Part shown: piece by piece, positions 43,877 to 52,667 of the stretch
How the letters are laid out: the number at the start of each line of letters is the position of its first letter
Position numbering within the stretch: position 1 is the stretch's first letter
NCBI RefSeq assembly: GCF_935822925.1
Contig: NZ_CAKXZS010000078.1
Span: 62,001 to 126,000, forward strand
Direction: 5' to 3'
Source: Mesorhizobium ventifaucium
Lineage (GTDB): Bacteria; Pseudomonadota; Alphaproteobacteria; Rhizobiales; Rhizobiaceae
DNA: 64,000 bases
Program-made: the position numbers and the translations under genes
Notes under the pieces: generated by a model
Told to the model about the DNA's origin: nothing
Database searches by the model: none
Seen by the model: the letters and a program-made list of their open reading frames with translations, nothing else

Positions 43877-44506
43877 CTAGCTCTTCGGCTTTAGCCCATC
43901 AATGAACAACTGCTCGAGAAACCTTGCCGCGTCCTCGAAGCGGCCGTCGCCGCCGCGGTCGGGGCCGAGCACGGCGCGGACCTGAACGTCGAAATCGGCA
44001 TAGTGCTGCGTCGTCGCCCAGATCGAGAAGATCAGGTGCCAGGGGTCGGTGGGCGCAATCTTGCCGGCGCGCATCCAGCCCTTGATGACGGCGGCCTTCT
44101 CGTCGACGAGCGTCCTCAGTTCGCCTTCCAGCATCGGCATGATGCGCGGCGCGCCCTGCAGGATCTCGTTGGCGAACAGGCGGCTTTCCCGAGGGAAATC
44201 GCGCGCCATTTCGAGCTTGCGCCTGATATAGCTGCGCAATTCGGTCAAGGGGTCGCCGATGTCGTCGAGTTCGCGCAGCGGCGCCAGCCAGGTGTCCAGA
44301 AGTCGCTGCATCAGTGTCTCGTGGATATCCTCCTTGCGGCGGAAATAGTAGAGCAGGTTCGGCTTCGACATGCCGGCGGCTTCGGCGATCTGGTCGATGG
44401 TCGAGCCGCGAAAGCCGTTGGTCGAGAACACCTCGAGCGCCGCCTCCAGGATGAGCTCGCGTTTTTCCTGCTGGATGCGGGTGCGGCGAGGAGCGGGAAT
44501 TTCCAT
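43877..44506 (-). CDS. rutR: TetR-family regulator, RutR-like
   Basis: A 209-residue regulator from the ATG at 44504-44506; a GTG four codons upstream is also possible. The TetR helix-turn-helix is GFRGSTIDQIAEAAGMSKPN followed by LLYYFRRKEDI. The C-terminal domain (NEILQGAPRIMPMLEGELRT) resembles RutR/YcdC. RutR senses uracil and represses pyrimidine catabolism. Its divergent neighbour encodes an omega-aminotransferase of the same pathway, and RutR-type operators lie upstream of that gene and of preT. Confidence 0.85.
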   Translation of the reverse strand: MEIPAPRRTRIQQEKRELILEAALEVFSTNGFRGSTIDQIAEAAGMSKPNLLYYFRRKEDIHETLMQRLLDTWLAPLRELDDIGDPLTELRSYIRRKLEMARDFPRESRLFANEILQGAPRIMPMLEGELRTLVDEKAAVIKGWMRAGKIAPTDPWHLIFSIWATTQHYADFDVQVRAVLGPDRGGDGRFEDAARFLEQLFIDGLKPKS

Positions 44507-44545
44507 GTCGGCCGTCACCGCGGCATACCCTGGGTTGGAGGGCCA

Positions 44546-44567
44546 TCTGGACCAATTCTCTGGACCA
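44546..44567. promoter_or_regulatory. Possible operator (paired TGGACCA) before rutR
   Basis: TCTGGACCA occurs twice, 13 bp apart (44546-44554 and 44559-44567), 40 bp before the rutR ATG. TGGACCA differs from the RutR half-site TTGACCA by one base. The pair makes a dyad CTGG-CCA...TGG-CCAG. Autoregulation is inferred. Confidence 0.45.
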
Positions 44568-44651
44568 GTTTTTCTCCGGCCTGTGGAGCGCGCCTCAGCT
44601 GCCGCATTTCCGCTAGTAATCCCTTGACCGCCGACAGGGCGGTGCTAACGT

Positions 44652-44667
44652 TTGTCCAACCGGTCAA
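44652..44667. promoter_or_regulatory. Probable RutR operator upstream of aminotransferase
   Basis: TTGTCCA-AC-CGGTCAA matches the RutR consensus TTGACCANNTGGTCAA at 12 of 14 defined positions. It lies 94 bp before the aminotransferase ATG and between it and rutR, so it could control both. Confidence 0.7.
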
Positions 44668-44761
44668 AAATTTGCGTAGCACGAAAACGCAGCAGAGACC
44701 AAGTGTCGGGAAGACCAAGCGTTAGCCGCACCGAAACAGGTTACAAGGGGAAGTCTTGGTC

Positions 44762-46090
44762 ATGTCCAACCGGCTGAAAGTCACGCCGAACGATCTCAGC
44801 GCATTCTGGATGCCGTTCACGGCAAACCGGCAGTTCAAGCAGGCGCCGCGCATGATGGTGTCCGCCAAGGACATGCATTACACGACGAGCGACGGGCGCA
44901 AGGTTTTAGACGGCACTGCCGGCCTGTGGTGCGTCAATGCCGGCCACTGCCGGCCGAAGATCACCGAGGCGATCCAGAGCCAAGCCGCCGAACTCGACTA
45001 TGCGCCGGCGTTCCAGATGGGTCACCCGATCGTCTTCGAACTGGCGAACCGTTTGGTCGACCTGGCGCCGGAGGGCATGGACCACGTGTTCTTCACCAAT
45101 TCCGGATCGGAATCGGTCGAGACCGCGCTGAAGATGGCGATCGCCTATCACCGCGCCAAAGGCGAGGGCTCGCGCACCCGCCTGATCGGCCGCGAGCGCG
45201 GCTATCACGGCGTCAATTTCGGCGGCATCTCGGTCGGCGGCATCGTCACCAACCGCAAGATGTTCGGCACGCTGCTCGGCGGCGTCGACCACATGCCGCA
45301 CACCCACCTGCCCGAGAAGAATTCGTTCACCAAGGGCGTGCCCGAGCATGGCGCGGAATTGGCCAACGAGTTGGAGCGCATCGTCGCGCTGCACGACGCC
45401 TCGACCATCGCGGCCGTCATCGTCGAGCCGGTGGCCGGTTCCACCGGCGTCATCCTGCCGCCGAAGGGCTATCTCGAGAGGCTGCGCGAGATCTGCACCA
45501 AGCACGGCATACTTTTAATTTTCGACGAGGTCATCACCGGTTTCGGCCGTCTCGGCACGCCGTTTGCCGCCGACTATTTCGGCGTCACCCCCGATATCAT
45601 GACCACCGCCAAGGGCGTCTCCAACGGCGTCATCCCGATGGGCGCGGTGTTCGTCAAGAAGGAAATCCACGACGCCTTCATGACCGGCCCCGAGCATATG
45701 ATCGAGTTCTTCCACGGCTACACCTATTCGGGCAATCCGATCGCCTGTGCGGCAGCACTCGGCACGCTCGACACCTATAAGGAAGAGGGCCTGCTGACCC
45801 GCGGCGAGGAACTGGCGCCGTATTGGGAAGACGCGCTGCATTCGCTGAAGGGCGAGCCGAACGTCATCGACATCAGAAATATCGGCCTGATCGGCGCGAT
45901 CGAGCTGGCGCCCATTCCCGGCAGTCCGACCAAGCGTGCCTTCTCGGCGTTCGTCAAGGCGTTCGAGCGCGGCGCGCTGATCCGCACCACCGGCGACATC
46001 ATCGCGCTGTCGCCGCCGCTGATCATCACCAAGGGCCAGATCAACGAATTGATCGACCATGTGCGTGAAGTGCTGAGGGCGGTGGATTGA
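44762..46090 (+). CDS. Omega-amino acid (beta-alanine) aminotransferase, class III
   Basis: A 442-residue PLP enzyme from the ATG at 44762 (an in-frame TTG lies six bases earlier; AAGGGGAAG precedes). Class III hallmarks are NSGSESVETALKMAIAYHRA, the Asp motif in LIFDEVITGFGRLG, and the PLP Lys284 in MTTAKGVSNG. The N-terminal WMPFTANRQFK is typical of omega-amino acid:pyruvate aminotransferases. Placement at the head of the pyrimidine cluster suggests beta-alanine (and 3-aminoisobutyrate) conversion to the semialdehyde. The next step, a semialdehyde dehydrogenase, is not in this window. Confidence 0.92.
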   Translation: MSNRLKVTPNDLSAFWMPFTANRQFKQAPRMMVSAKDMHYTTSDGRKVLDGTAGLWCVNAGHCRPKITEAIQSQAAELDYAPAFQMGHPIVFELANRLVDLAPEGMDHVFFTNSGSESVETALKMAIAYHRAKGEGSRTRLIGRERGYHGVNFGGISVGGIVTNRKMFGTLLGGVDHMPHTHLPEKNSFTKGVPEHGAELANELERIVALHDASTIAAVIVEPVAGSTGVILPPKGYLERLREICTKHGILLIFDEVITGFGRLGTPFAADYFGVTPDIMTTAKGVSNGVIPMGAVFVKKEIHDAFMTGPEHMIEFFHGYTYSGNPIACAAALGTLDTYKEEGLLTRGEELAPYWEDALHSLKGEPNVIDIRNIGLIGAIELAPIPGSPTKRAFSAFVKAFERGALIRTTGDIIALSPPLIITKGQINELIDHVREVLRAVD

Positions 46091-46094
46091 GAAA

Positions 46095-46124
46095 CGCGGC
46101 GCAGCTTTCCCTAGGGACGCCGCG
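46095..46124 (+). repeat. Stem-loop between aminotransferase and hydrolase genes
   Basis: CGCGGCG and CGCCGCG pair over 7 bp with a 16-base loop, four bases after the aminotransferase stop. No T-run follows. It may tune expression within the operon; this is weak evidence. Confidence 0.4.
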
Positions 46125-46145
46125 CAATCGATGAGGTTTTAGAAT

Positions 46146-47396
46146 ATGGCCGCTCCCGGCGAGAATCTGCGAATCAATTCAGACCGTTTGTGGGATTCGA
46201 TAATGGAGATGGCGAAGATCGGCCCCGGCATTGCCGGCGGCAACAATCGCCAGACGTTGACCGACGCGGACGGCGAGGGGCGGCAGCTGTTCAAGCGCTG
46301 GTGCGAGGCGGCGGGACTTGAAATGGGCCTCGACGAGATGGGCACGATGTTTGCCCGCCGCGAGGGCATCGAGCCCGATCTGCCGCCGGTCTATGTCGGC
46401 AGCCATCTCGACACCCAGCCGACCGGCGGCAAATATGACGGCGTGCTTGGCGTGCTCGGCGGCTTGGAGATCGTGCGCTCGCTCAACGAGCTCGGCATAA
46501 AGACAAAACATCCGATCGTCGTCACCAACTGGACGAATGAAGAAGGCGCGCGCTTTGCGCCGGCGATGATGGCGTCGGGCGTGTTCGCCGGCGTCCTCGA
46601 CCAGGCCGACGTCTACGAGCATGTCGACAAGGACGGCAAGAAATTCGGCGAGGAGCTCGAACGCATCGGCTGGAAAGGCAGCGAGAAAGTCGGTGAGCGC
46701 AAGATCCACGCCTTCTTCGAGCTGCATATCGAGCAGGGCCCGATCCTCGAGGACGAGGGCATCGACATCGGCGTCGTCACCCATGGCCAGGGGCTGAAAT
46801 GGCTGCAGGTGACCCTGACCGGCAGGGAGGCGCATACCGGCTCGACGCCGATGCCGAAGCGCCGCAATGCCGGGCTCGGCATGGCGCGGGTAATCGAGTT
46901 GGTGCACGAGATCGCCATGGACTACCAGCCCGACGCCGTCGGCGCGGTCGGCCATATGGAGGTCTATCCGAATTCGCGCAACATCATCGCCGGCCGCACC
47001 ATGTTCACCATCGACATCCGCTCGCCGGAAAAAGAGGTGCTCGACGCCATGGACGGGCGCATCCGCGAAGGCATCGACACGATTTGCGAAGCGCTCGACA
47101 TCCAATATCAAATCGAGCAGGTCGGCCATTTCGATCCGGTGACTTTCGATCCGGGCTGCGTCAAGGCTGTGCGGGATGCGGCCGAGCGCCTGGGTTATAC
47201 GCACCGCAACATCGTCTCCGGCGCCGGCCACGACGCCTGCTGGATCAACCGCGTCGCGCCGACGGCGATGGTGATGTGCCCTTGCGTCGACGGGCTCAGC
47301 CACAACGAGGCCGAGGAAATCACCAAGGAATGGGCGGCGGCCGGCGCCGACGTGCTGTTCCACGCCGTGGTGGAGACGGCGGAGATCGTGGGGTGA
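46146..47396 (+). CDS. N-carbamoyl-beta-alanine amidohydrolase (M20 Zn-dependent)
   Basis: A 416-residue amidase of the M20/M28 class shared by beta-ureidopropionase, allantoate amidohydrolase and hydantoinase-linked carbamoylases. Metal-binding motifs are GSHLDTQPTGGKYDGVLGV, NWTNEEGARF and ELHIEQGPIL; AGHDACWINRVAPTAMVMCP gives the last ligand area. Located between the aminotransferase and dihydropyrimidinase genes, it is best read as the enzyme that releases ammonia, CO2 and beta-alanine from N-carbamoyl-beta-alanine. Family similarity alone would not separate it from allantoate amidohydrolase. Confidence 0.9.
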   Translation: MAAPGENLRINSDRLWDSIMEMAKIGPGIAGGNNRQTLTDADGEGRQLFKRWCEAAGLEMGLDEMGTMFARREGIEPDLPPVYVGSHLDTQPTGGKYDGVLGVLGGLEIVRSLNELGIKTKHPIVVTNWTNEEGARFAPAMMASGVFAGVLDQADVYEHVDKDGKKFGEELERIGWKGSEKVGERKIHAFFELHIEQGPILEDEGIDIGVVTHGQGLKWLQVTLTGREAHTGSTPMPKRRNAGLGMARVIELVHEIAMDYQPDAVGAVGHMEVYPNSRNIIAGRTMFTIDIRSPEKEVLDAMDGRIREGIDTICEALDIQYQIEQVGHFDPVTFDPGCVKAVRDAAERLGYTHRNIVSGAGHDACWINRVAPTAMVMCPCVDGLSHNEAEEITKEWAAAGADVLFHAVVETAEIVG

Positions 47397-47467
47397 GACG
47401 TCGGCGCCGTACCCCTGATCAAGCAGCCGCTCCCCAAGAAGCGCGAAGAGAACAAGGGAACAAAAAA

Positions 47468-48919
47468 ATGTCCAAAGTCATCAAGAACGGCACCATCGTC
47501 ACCGCCGACCGAACCTGGAGGGCCGACGTGCTGTTCAAGCACGGCAAAATCATCGCCATCGGGCCGGACCTGCATGGTGATCACGAGTTCGACGCCACCG
47601 GCTGCTACGTGATGCCGGGGGGCATCGATCCGCACACCCATCTCGAAATGCCGTTCATGGGCACCTATTCGGCCGACGATTTTGAAAGCGGCACCCGCGC
47701 CGCGCTTGCCGGCGGCACCACCATGGTCGTCGATTTCTGCCTGCCGGCGCCGCAGCAGTCGCTGCTCGAGGCCCTGCAGATGTGGGACAACAAGACCTCA
47801 AAAGCCTCCTGCGACTATTCCTTCCACATGGCGATCACCTGGTGGGGCAAGCAGGTGTTCGACGAGATGGCCACCGTCGTCGACAAGGGCATCACCTCGT
47901 TCAAGCACTTCATGGCCTACAAGGGCGCGCTTATGGTCGACGACGACGAGATGTATTCGTCGTTCCAGCGCTGCGCCGACCTTGGCGCGCTGCCGCTCGT
48001 CCATGCCGAGAATGGCGACGTGGTGGCGGCGCTGTCGCAGAAGCTGCTGGCCGCCGGCAATAACGGCCCCGAAGGGCACGCCTATTCGCGGCCGCCTGAA
48101 GTGGAAGGCGAGGCGACCAACCGCGCCATCATGATCGCCGACATGGCCGGCGTGCCGCTCTATGTCGTGCATGTCTCCTGCGAGCAGGCCCATGAAGCCA
48201 TTCGCCGGGCGCGCCAAAAAGGCATGCGGGTGTTCGGCGAGCCGCTGATTCAGCATCTGACGCTCGACGAGAGCGAATATTTCAACAAGGACTGGAACCA
48301 TGCGGCGCGCCGGGTGATGAGCCCGCCGTTCCGTAACAAATTGCACCAGGATTCGCTGTGGGCAGGCCTGCAGGCCGGATCGCTGCAAGTGGTGGCGACC
48401 GACCATTGCGCCTTCACCACCAGCCAGAAGCGCAACGGTGTCGGCGATTTCACCAAGATCCCGAACGGCACCGGCGGCCTCGAGGACCGCTTGCCGGTGC
48501 TGTGGACCACCGGGGTCAACACCGGACGGCTGACGATGAACGAGTTCGTCGCGGTGACCTCGACCAACATCGCAAAAATCCTCAACATGTATCCGAAGAA
48601 GGGCGCCATCGTCGAAGGCGCCGACGCCGATATCGTCGTCTGGGACCCGACGCGCAAAAAGACGATCACCTCCAAGAAGCAGCAGTCGGTGATCGACTAC
48701 AACGTCTTCGAGGGTTTTGAGGTGACCGGCCTGCCGCGTTTCGTCTTTTCGCGCGGCGAATTGTCGATTCAGGAGGCTGAGGTCAAGGCGAAGCCCGGCC
48801 ATGGCGAGTTCGTCGCTCGCGAGCCGAATGCAGCAGTCAACCGGGCGCTGTCGACCTGGAAGGAAATTTCCGCGCCGCGCAAGGTGGAACGGTCAGGTAT
48901 TCCGGCGACTGGGGTGTGA
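47468..48919 (+). CDS. hydA: Dihydropyrimidinase / D-hydantoinase
   Basis: A 483-residue amidohydrolase. The ATG at 47468 begins the protein proper, although the frame is open far upstream over the previous gene. The binuclear metal site shows DPHTHLE (His56, His58), the carbamylated Lys146 in SFKHFMAYKG, His179 (HAEN), His235 (HVSC) and Asp312 (ATDHC). It hydrolyses dihydrouracil or dihydrothymine to the N-carbamoyl-beta-amino acid. It lies 71 bp after the amidohydrolase. It closes the enzymatic half of the operon. Confidence 0.95.
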   Translation: MSKVIKNGTIVTADRTWRADVLFKHGKIIAIGPDLHGDHEFDATGCYVMPGGIDPHTHLEMPFMGTYSADDFESGTRAALAGGTTMVVDFCLPAPQQSLLEALQMWDNKTSKASCDYSFHMAITWWGKQVFDEMATVVDKGITSFKHFMAYKGALMVDDDEMYSSFQRCADLGALPLVHAENGDVVAALSQKLLAAGNNGPEGHAYSRPPEVEGEATNRAIMIADMAGVPLYVVHVSCEQAHEAIRRARQKGMRVFGEPLIQHLTLDESEYFNKDWNHAARRVMSPPFRNKLHQDSLWAGLQAGSLQVVATDHCAFTTSQKRNGVGDFTKIPNGTGGLEDRLPVLWTTGVNTGRLTMNEFVAVTSTNIAKILNMYPKKGAIVEGADADIVVWDPTRKKTITSKKQQSVIDYNVFEGFEVTGLPRFVFSRGELSIQEAEVKAKPGHGEFVAREPNAAVNRALSTWKEISAPRKVERSGIPATGV

Positions 48920-48936
48920 GCTGCTTGGTTTTCGCC

Positions 48937-49341
48937 TCAGGCGACCAGCCCATCCAGTTCCGGCAGCAGCACGACGCTTTCCTGTTCGTTGGGATCGGTG
49001 CGGGCGATGACCGCCGAGGCCGGGCTGTCGCTCAGATTGGCCGGCAGATGCGGCACGCCGGCCGGAATGTAGAAGAGGTCGCCGGCCTTGGCCACGATCT
49101 GCTGCTCGAGCCGGTCGCCATACCAGGTATGGACCTCGCCGGAGAGCACATAGATCGCCGTCTCATGGCTTTCGTGCATATGCGCCTTGGCGCGGGCACC
49201 GGGCGGCATGGTGAGCAGGTGCATACAGATGCCGGTAGAGCCGACCGTCTCAGTGGCGATGCCGGTGAAATAACTCAGTCCCTGCTTGCCTTCATAAGAG
49301 CTTTCGGGGCGGATAAGATGGCAGGTGGGTTTGGACGACAT
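48937..49341 (-). CDS. Small cupin protein within pyrimidine cluster
   Basis: A 134-residue single cupin domain with MHESHETAIYVLSGEVHTWY and GDLFYIPAGVPHLPANLS as motifs 1 and 2, so metal ligands are present. There is no signal peptide, so it is cytoplasmic. It is on the opposite strand, convergent with dihydropyrimidinase and divergent from the ATPase gene. Its role in pyrimidine use is unknown. Confidence 0.85.
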   Translation of the reverse strand: MSSKPTCHLIRPESSYEGKQGLSYFTGIATETVGSTGICMHLLTMPPGARAKAHMHESHETAIYVLSGEVHTWYGDRLEQQIVAKAGDLFYIPAGVPHLPANLSDSPASAVIARTDPNEQESVVLLPELDGLVA

Positions 49342-49451
49342 CGGGCAAACTCTCGATCGAGTGGGACAAGATAATTGGAAAGCAGCATTTTGGCAAAAGC
49401 AACGGGAGTCCGGCCGGCGCGGCGGCGGCGCGAAAAGCCAGGCTGCGGCCT

Positions 49452-50243
49452 ATGACGGGAACATCGCCAGCCGTCGTTTCGGCAAGCAAGCTCGGCCTGA
49501 CCTTCCAGACCAATGACGGCCCGGTGCAGGCGCTGTCGAACGTCGACCTGACCATCGGCAAGGGTGAATTCGTCTCCTTCATCGGGCCGTCCGGCTGCGG
49601 CAAGACGACCTTGCTGCGGGTCATCGCCGATCTGGAGAAGCCGACATCGGGAAGCATCGCCGTCAACGGCATGACACCCGAGCAGGCGCGCCAGAGCCGC
49701 GCCTATGGCTATGTCTTCCAGGCGGCCGCGCTTTATCCCTGGCGCACGATCGAGCGCAATGTGGCGCTGCCGCTGGAGATTATGGGCCTCTCGAAGACAG
49801 AGCAGGCGGCGCGTATCAAGCGCACCCTCGACCTCGTCAACCTGTCCGGCTTCGAGCAGAAATACCCGTGGCAGCTTTCCGGCGGCATGCAGCAGCGCGC
49901 CTCGATCGCGCGCGCGCTGGCCTTCGACGCCGATCTTCTGTTGATGGACGAGCCATTCGGAGCGCTGGACGAGATCGTGCGCGACCATCTCAACGAACAG
50001 CTTCTGGAATTGTGGGAGCGGACCAACAAGACGATCTGCTTCGTCACCCATTCCATTCCCGAGGCGGTCTACCTCTCGACGCGGATCATCGTCATGTCGC
50101 CGCGCCCGGGCCGCGTCAGCGACGTCATCGAATCGACGCTGCCGAAAAAGCGGCCGCTCGACATTCGCGAGACGTCGGAGTTTTTGGCGATCGCGGCGCG
50201 GGTGCGCGACGGCCTCAGGGCAGGGCACAGCTATGAGGATTGA
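49452..50243 (+). CDS. ABC transporter ATPase (SsuB/TauB/ThiZ type)
   Basis: A 263-residue ATPase with Walker A IGPSGCGKTT, signature LSGGMQQRASIARAL, Walker B LLLMDEPFGALD and His-loop CFVTHSIPEA. The subgroup serves NMT1/THI5-type binding proteins, including those for sulfonates, taurine, nitrate and hydroxymethylpyrimidine. The two permeases and the binding protein follow at 50574-53639. In the pyrimidine context a uracil/thymine or related ligand is likely. Ribosome-site match is weak. Confidence 0.9.
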   Translation: MTGTSPAVVSASKLGLTFQTNDGPVQALSNVDLTIGKGEFVSFIGPSGCGKTTLLRVIADLEKPTSGSIAVNGMTPEQARQSRAYGYVFQAAALYPWRTIERNVALPLEIMGLSKTEQAARIKRTLDLVNLSGFEQKYPWQLSGGMQQRASIARALAFDADLLLMDEPFGALDEIVRDHLNEQLLELWERTNKTICFVTHSIPEAVYLSTRIIVMSPRPGRVSDVIESTLPKKRPLDIRETSEFLAIAARVRDGLRAGHSYED

Positions 50244-50317
50244 GGTGAAGTGGAAGTGGCTTGCGCCTTCAACGCAGGAGGTGCATCGCCCTAGCGAGGC
50301 AGGCGCTAACCGTCCTT

Positions 50318-50374
50318 TCGTCATCCTAGGGCGGAGCCGCCGCGAAGCGGCGTGCGCAGACCCTAGGATGACGA
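50318..50374. repeat. TCGTCATCCT palindromic repeat, second copy
   Basis: TCGTCATCCTAGGG and CCCTAGGATGACGA form a perfect 14-bp stem enclosing GCG-rich sequence. Matches the element at 40320-40380. A partial third arm (TTAGGATGACGAAG) is at about 50427-50441. Confidence 0.85.
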
Positions 50375-50495
50375 GGGCGTGGTTGGCCGCTCGCTCTACG
50401 CCCGCCGCTTCGCGACGGCTTCGCCTTAGGATGACGAAGAACAGGCATGGCCACATACGCGGTAGCGTTGCCAGCGGAGCGTGGTTGACGTCGCT

Positions 50496-50552
50496 GTCAC
50501 CCGGCCTCCGCGTCGCTCCGGCCGCCCTCTTCCCGTCGGGGAGAGGAGGGGG
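50496..50552. repeat. Mosaic-repeat arm
   Basis: Resembles the reverse complement of the right arm of the 5265-5393 element (CACCCGGCCTCCGC, then CTCTTCCC/GGGGAGAG). It lies directly upstream of the first permease gene and overlaps no supported coding sequence. Confidence 0.55.
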
Positions 50553-50573
50553 CCAACCTGGCGAGGGCGGCTG

Positions 50574-51452
50574 ATGGACTCCTTTCGCGACAAGATCGTT
50601 CCGGTGACCTCGATCCTCGCAGGCGTGGTGGTCGTCTGGTATGTTTTCGCCGTCATCCTCAACGCGCCGTTCCAGCGCGATCTCGACCGCCGTGCCGGCG
50701 AGACGCCTGATATTGTGGAGTTCATCGGCAAGACGATGGCGCAGCCGAAGCCGACGTTGCCGGCGCCGCATCAGGTGGCGGTGAATTTCTTCGAGAACAC
50801 GTTTCTGCGCAGCGTCACTTCGAACCGCAGCCTTGTCTACAATGCCTGGGTGACGCTGTCCTCGACGCTGCTCGGCTTCGCTTTCGGCACGGCGCTTGGC
50901 ATCCTGATTGCCGTCGGCATCGTCCATGTGGCGACGCTCGACCGCAGCCTGATGCCGTGGATCATCGCCTCGCAGACCATTCCGATCCTGGCGGTGGCGC
51001 CGATGATCATCGTCGTGCTGGCGGCGATCGGCGTCACCGGCCTGATCCCGAAGGCGCTGATCTCGACCTATCTGTCGTTCTTCCCGGTGGCGGTCGGCAT
51101 GGTCAAGGGCCTGCGCTCGCCCGAACTCACCCATCTCGACCTGATGCACACCTACAATGCCAGCCCCTCGCAGACCTTCTGGAAATTGCGCGTGCCGGCA
51201 TCGGTGCCGTTCCTGTTCACCTCGATGAAGGTGGCGGTCGCCGCCAGCCTGGTCGGCGCCATCGTCGGCGAGTTGCCGACCGGTGCCGTCGCCGGCATCG
51301 GCGCCAAGCTGCTTGCCGGCGCCTATTACAGCCAGACCATCGATATCTGGTCGGCGCTGGTGGCCGGCTCGGTGGTGGCGGCCTTGCTGGTGATGGTGGT
51401 CGGCATTGCCGGGCGCCTCGTCGACCGCGCCATGGGCGGGAGGCCGGCATGA
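50574..51452 (+). CDS. ABC transporter permease (NMT1-type system), first
   Basis: A 292-residue permease from the ATG at 50574, preceded by GAGGG about 7 bases upstream. Spans include LAGVVVVWYVFAVIL and the BPD_transp_1 core; the ATPase-contact loop is HTYNASPSQTFWKLRVPASV. Overlaps the second permease gene by four bases (ATGA). It would form the heterodimeric channel with that protein. Confidence 0.9.
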   Translation: MDSFRDKIVPVTSILAGVVVVWYVFAVILNAPFQRDLDRRAGETPDIVEFIGKTMAQPKPTLPAPHQVAVNFFENTFLRSVTSNRSLVYNAWVTLSSTLLGFAFGTALGILIAVGIVHVATLDRSLMPWIIASQTIPILAVAPMIIVVLAAIGVTGLIPKALISTYLSFFPVAVGMVKGLRSPELTHLDLMHTYNASPSQTFWKLRVPASVPFLFTSMKVAVAASLVGAIVGELPTGAVAGIGAKLLAGAYYSQTIDIWSALVAGSVVAALLVMVVGIAGRLVDRAMGGRPA

Positions 51453-52585
51453 GCGATCTCCTGAGCCTTTCGTCGATCACGCCGCGCTCGTGGCAAGGGT
51501 ATGCCGCGCTTGTCCTTCTTGCCGGCGCGCTGCTTCTTTGGCCGCTTGTCAATGCCACGCCTGGTTACGGCATAGGTACCGCGGCTTTGATTTTTTTCTT
51601 GCTGCTCCTGGCAATCGAGGCCGATAATTTCCCGCCGGCAATTGGGCTGGTGTTGCTCTTCCTTGGCGCGCATGGCGCGGCGTGGCTGCTGCTCGCCGGC
51701 ATAACCGGCAATGAGGGCACCGCTCGCGCGTCGTTCTATCTGCTGCTTGCCGCGGCATGGTTTCTGGCCTGGCGCTGCGTGACGGTCCTGTCTGCGCTTC
51801 GCCCGGCCTCGCGCTGGGCGGCGACCGCTTTAAGGCTGATCATCCCGGCGATCTTCGGCGCCTGGATCCTGATCATTTGGGAGGCGGTGACGCGCGGCGC
51901 GGGCATCCCTTTCATCCTGCTGCCGCCGCCAAGCGCCATCGGCGTGCGCATCGCCAATTCGCTGCCGGTGCTGGCCGCCGACGTGCGGCAGACCATCTTC
52001 AAGGCGGTTATCTTCGGCTACATCGTCGGTAGCGGCGCCGGCTTCATCGCCGCCATCGCGGCCGACCGCGTGCCGTTCCTGCGCCGGGGCTTGCTGCCGA
52101 TCGGCAACATGGTGTCAGCGCTGCCGATCATCGGCGTGGCGCCGATCATGGTCATGTGGTTCGGCTTCGACTGGCAGTCTAAGGCCGCCGTCGTCATCAT
52201 CATGACCTTTTTCCCGATGCTGGTGAATACCGTCGCCGGGCTTGCCGCCTCCGGCCATATGGAACGCGACCTGATGCGCACCTATGCGTCGAGCTACTGG
52301 CAGACGCTGTTCAAGCTGCGGCTGCCGGCGGCAGCGCCCTTCATCTTCAACGCGCTGAAGATCAATTCGACGCTGGCGCTGATCGGCGCCATCGTCGCGG
52401 AGTTCTTCGGCACGCCGGTGGTCGGCATGGGATTCCGGATTTCAACCGAAGTCGGACGGATGAACATCGATATGGTCTGGGCCGAAATCGCAGTTGCAGC
52501 ACTTGCGGGTTCGGTCTTTTATGGCGTGGTCGCTCTTGTCGAGAGAGCAGTCACGTTTTGGCATCCCTCTGTCCGTGGTGGATAG
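51449..52585 (+). CDS. ABC transporter permease (NMT1-type system), second
   Basis: A 378-residue permease coupled to the previous gene by ATGA. The N-terminal 130 residues add several extra hydrophobic helices (WQGYAALVLLAGALLLWPLV ... ASFYLLLAAAWFLAW) before the normal SsuC-like core (ALPIIGVAPIMVMWFGFD; RTYASSYWQTLFKLRLPAAA). Usual members of this family are near 260 residues. The extra helices suggest a specialised membrane domain. The open frame extends further upstream but there it overlaps the first permease gene. Confidence 0.9.
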   Translation: MSDLLSLSSITPRSWQGYAALVLLAGALLLWPLVNATPGYGIGTAALIFFLLLLAIEADNFPPAIGLVLLFLGAHGAAWLLLAGITGNEGTARASFYLLLAAAWFLAWRCVTVLSALRPASRWAATALRLIIPAIFGAWILIIWEAVTRGAGIPFILLPPPSAIGVRIANSLPVLAADVRQTIFKAVIFGYIVGSGAGFIAAIAADRVPFLRRGLLPIGNMVSALPIIGVAPIMVMWFGFDWQSKAAVVIIMTFFPMLVNTVAGLAASGHMERDLMRTYASSYWQTLFKLRLPAAAPFIFNALKINSTLALIGAIVAEFFGTPVVGMGFRISTEVGRMNIDMVWAEIAVAALAGSVFYGVVALVERAVTFWHPSVRGG

Positions 52586-52667
52586 GGCGGTGGCGGGTTT
52601 GGCATCAGGGGCTGGATTGAAGGCCCTGATCCTAAAAGGGTGAACACTTAACTTCAGAGGGTAAAAC

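Larger units (their letters stand above)
50244..50573. other. Repeat-rich spacer inside the transporter operon
   Basis: 330 bases separate the ATPase and first permease genes. They contain the palindrome at 50318-50374, a further arm of the same repeat near 50407-50445, and a mosaic-repeat arm at about 50496-50552. An open frame entering the permease from 50481 is not supported as an N-terminus. Confidence 0.7.

Noticed and set aside
46799..47467. Upstream extension of the dihydropyrimidinase frame
   Set aside because: It overlaps the amidohydrolase gene and reads as Arg-rich shadow; the ATG at 47468 begins the family homology.
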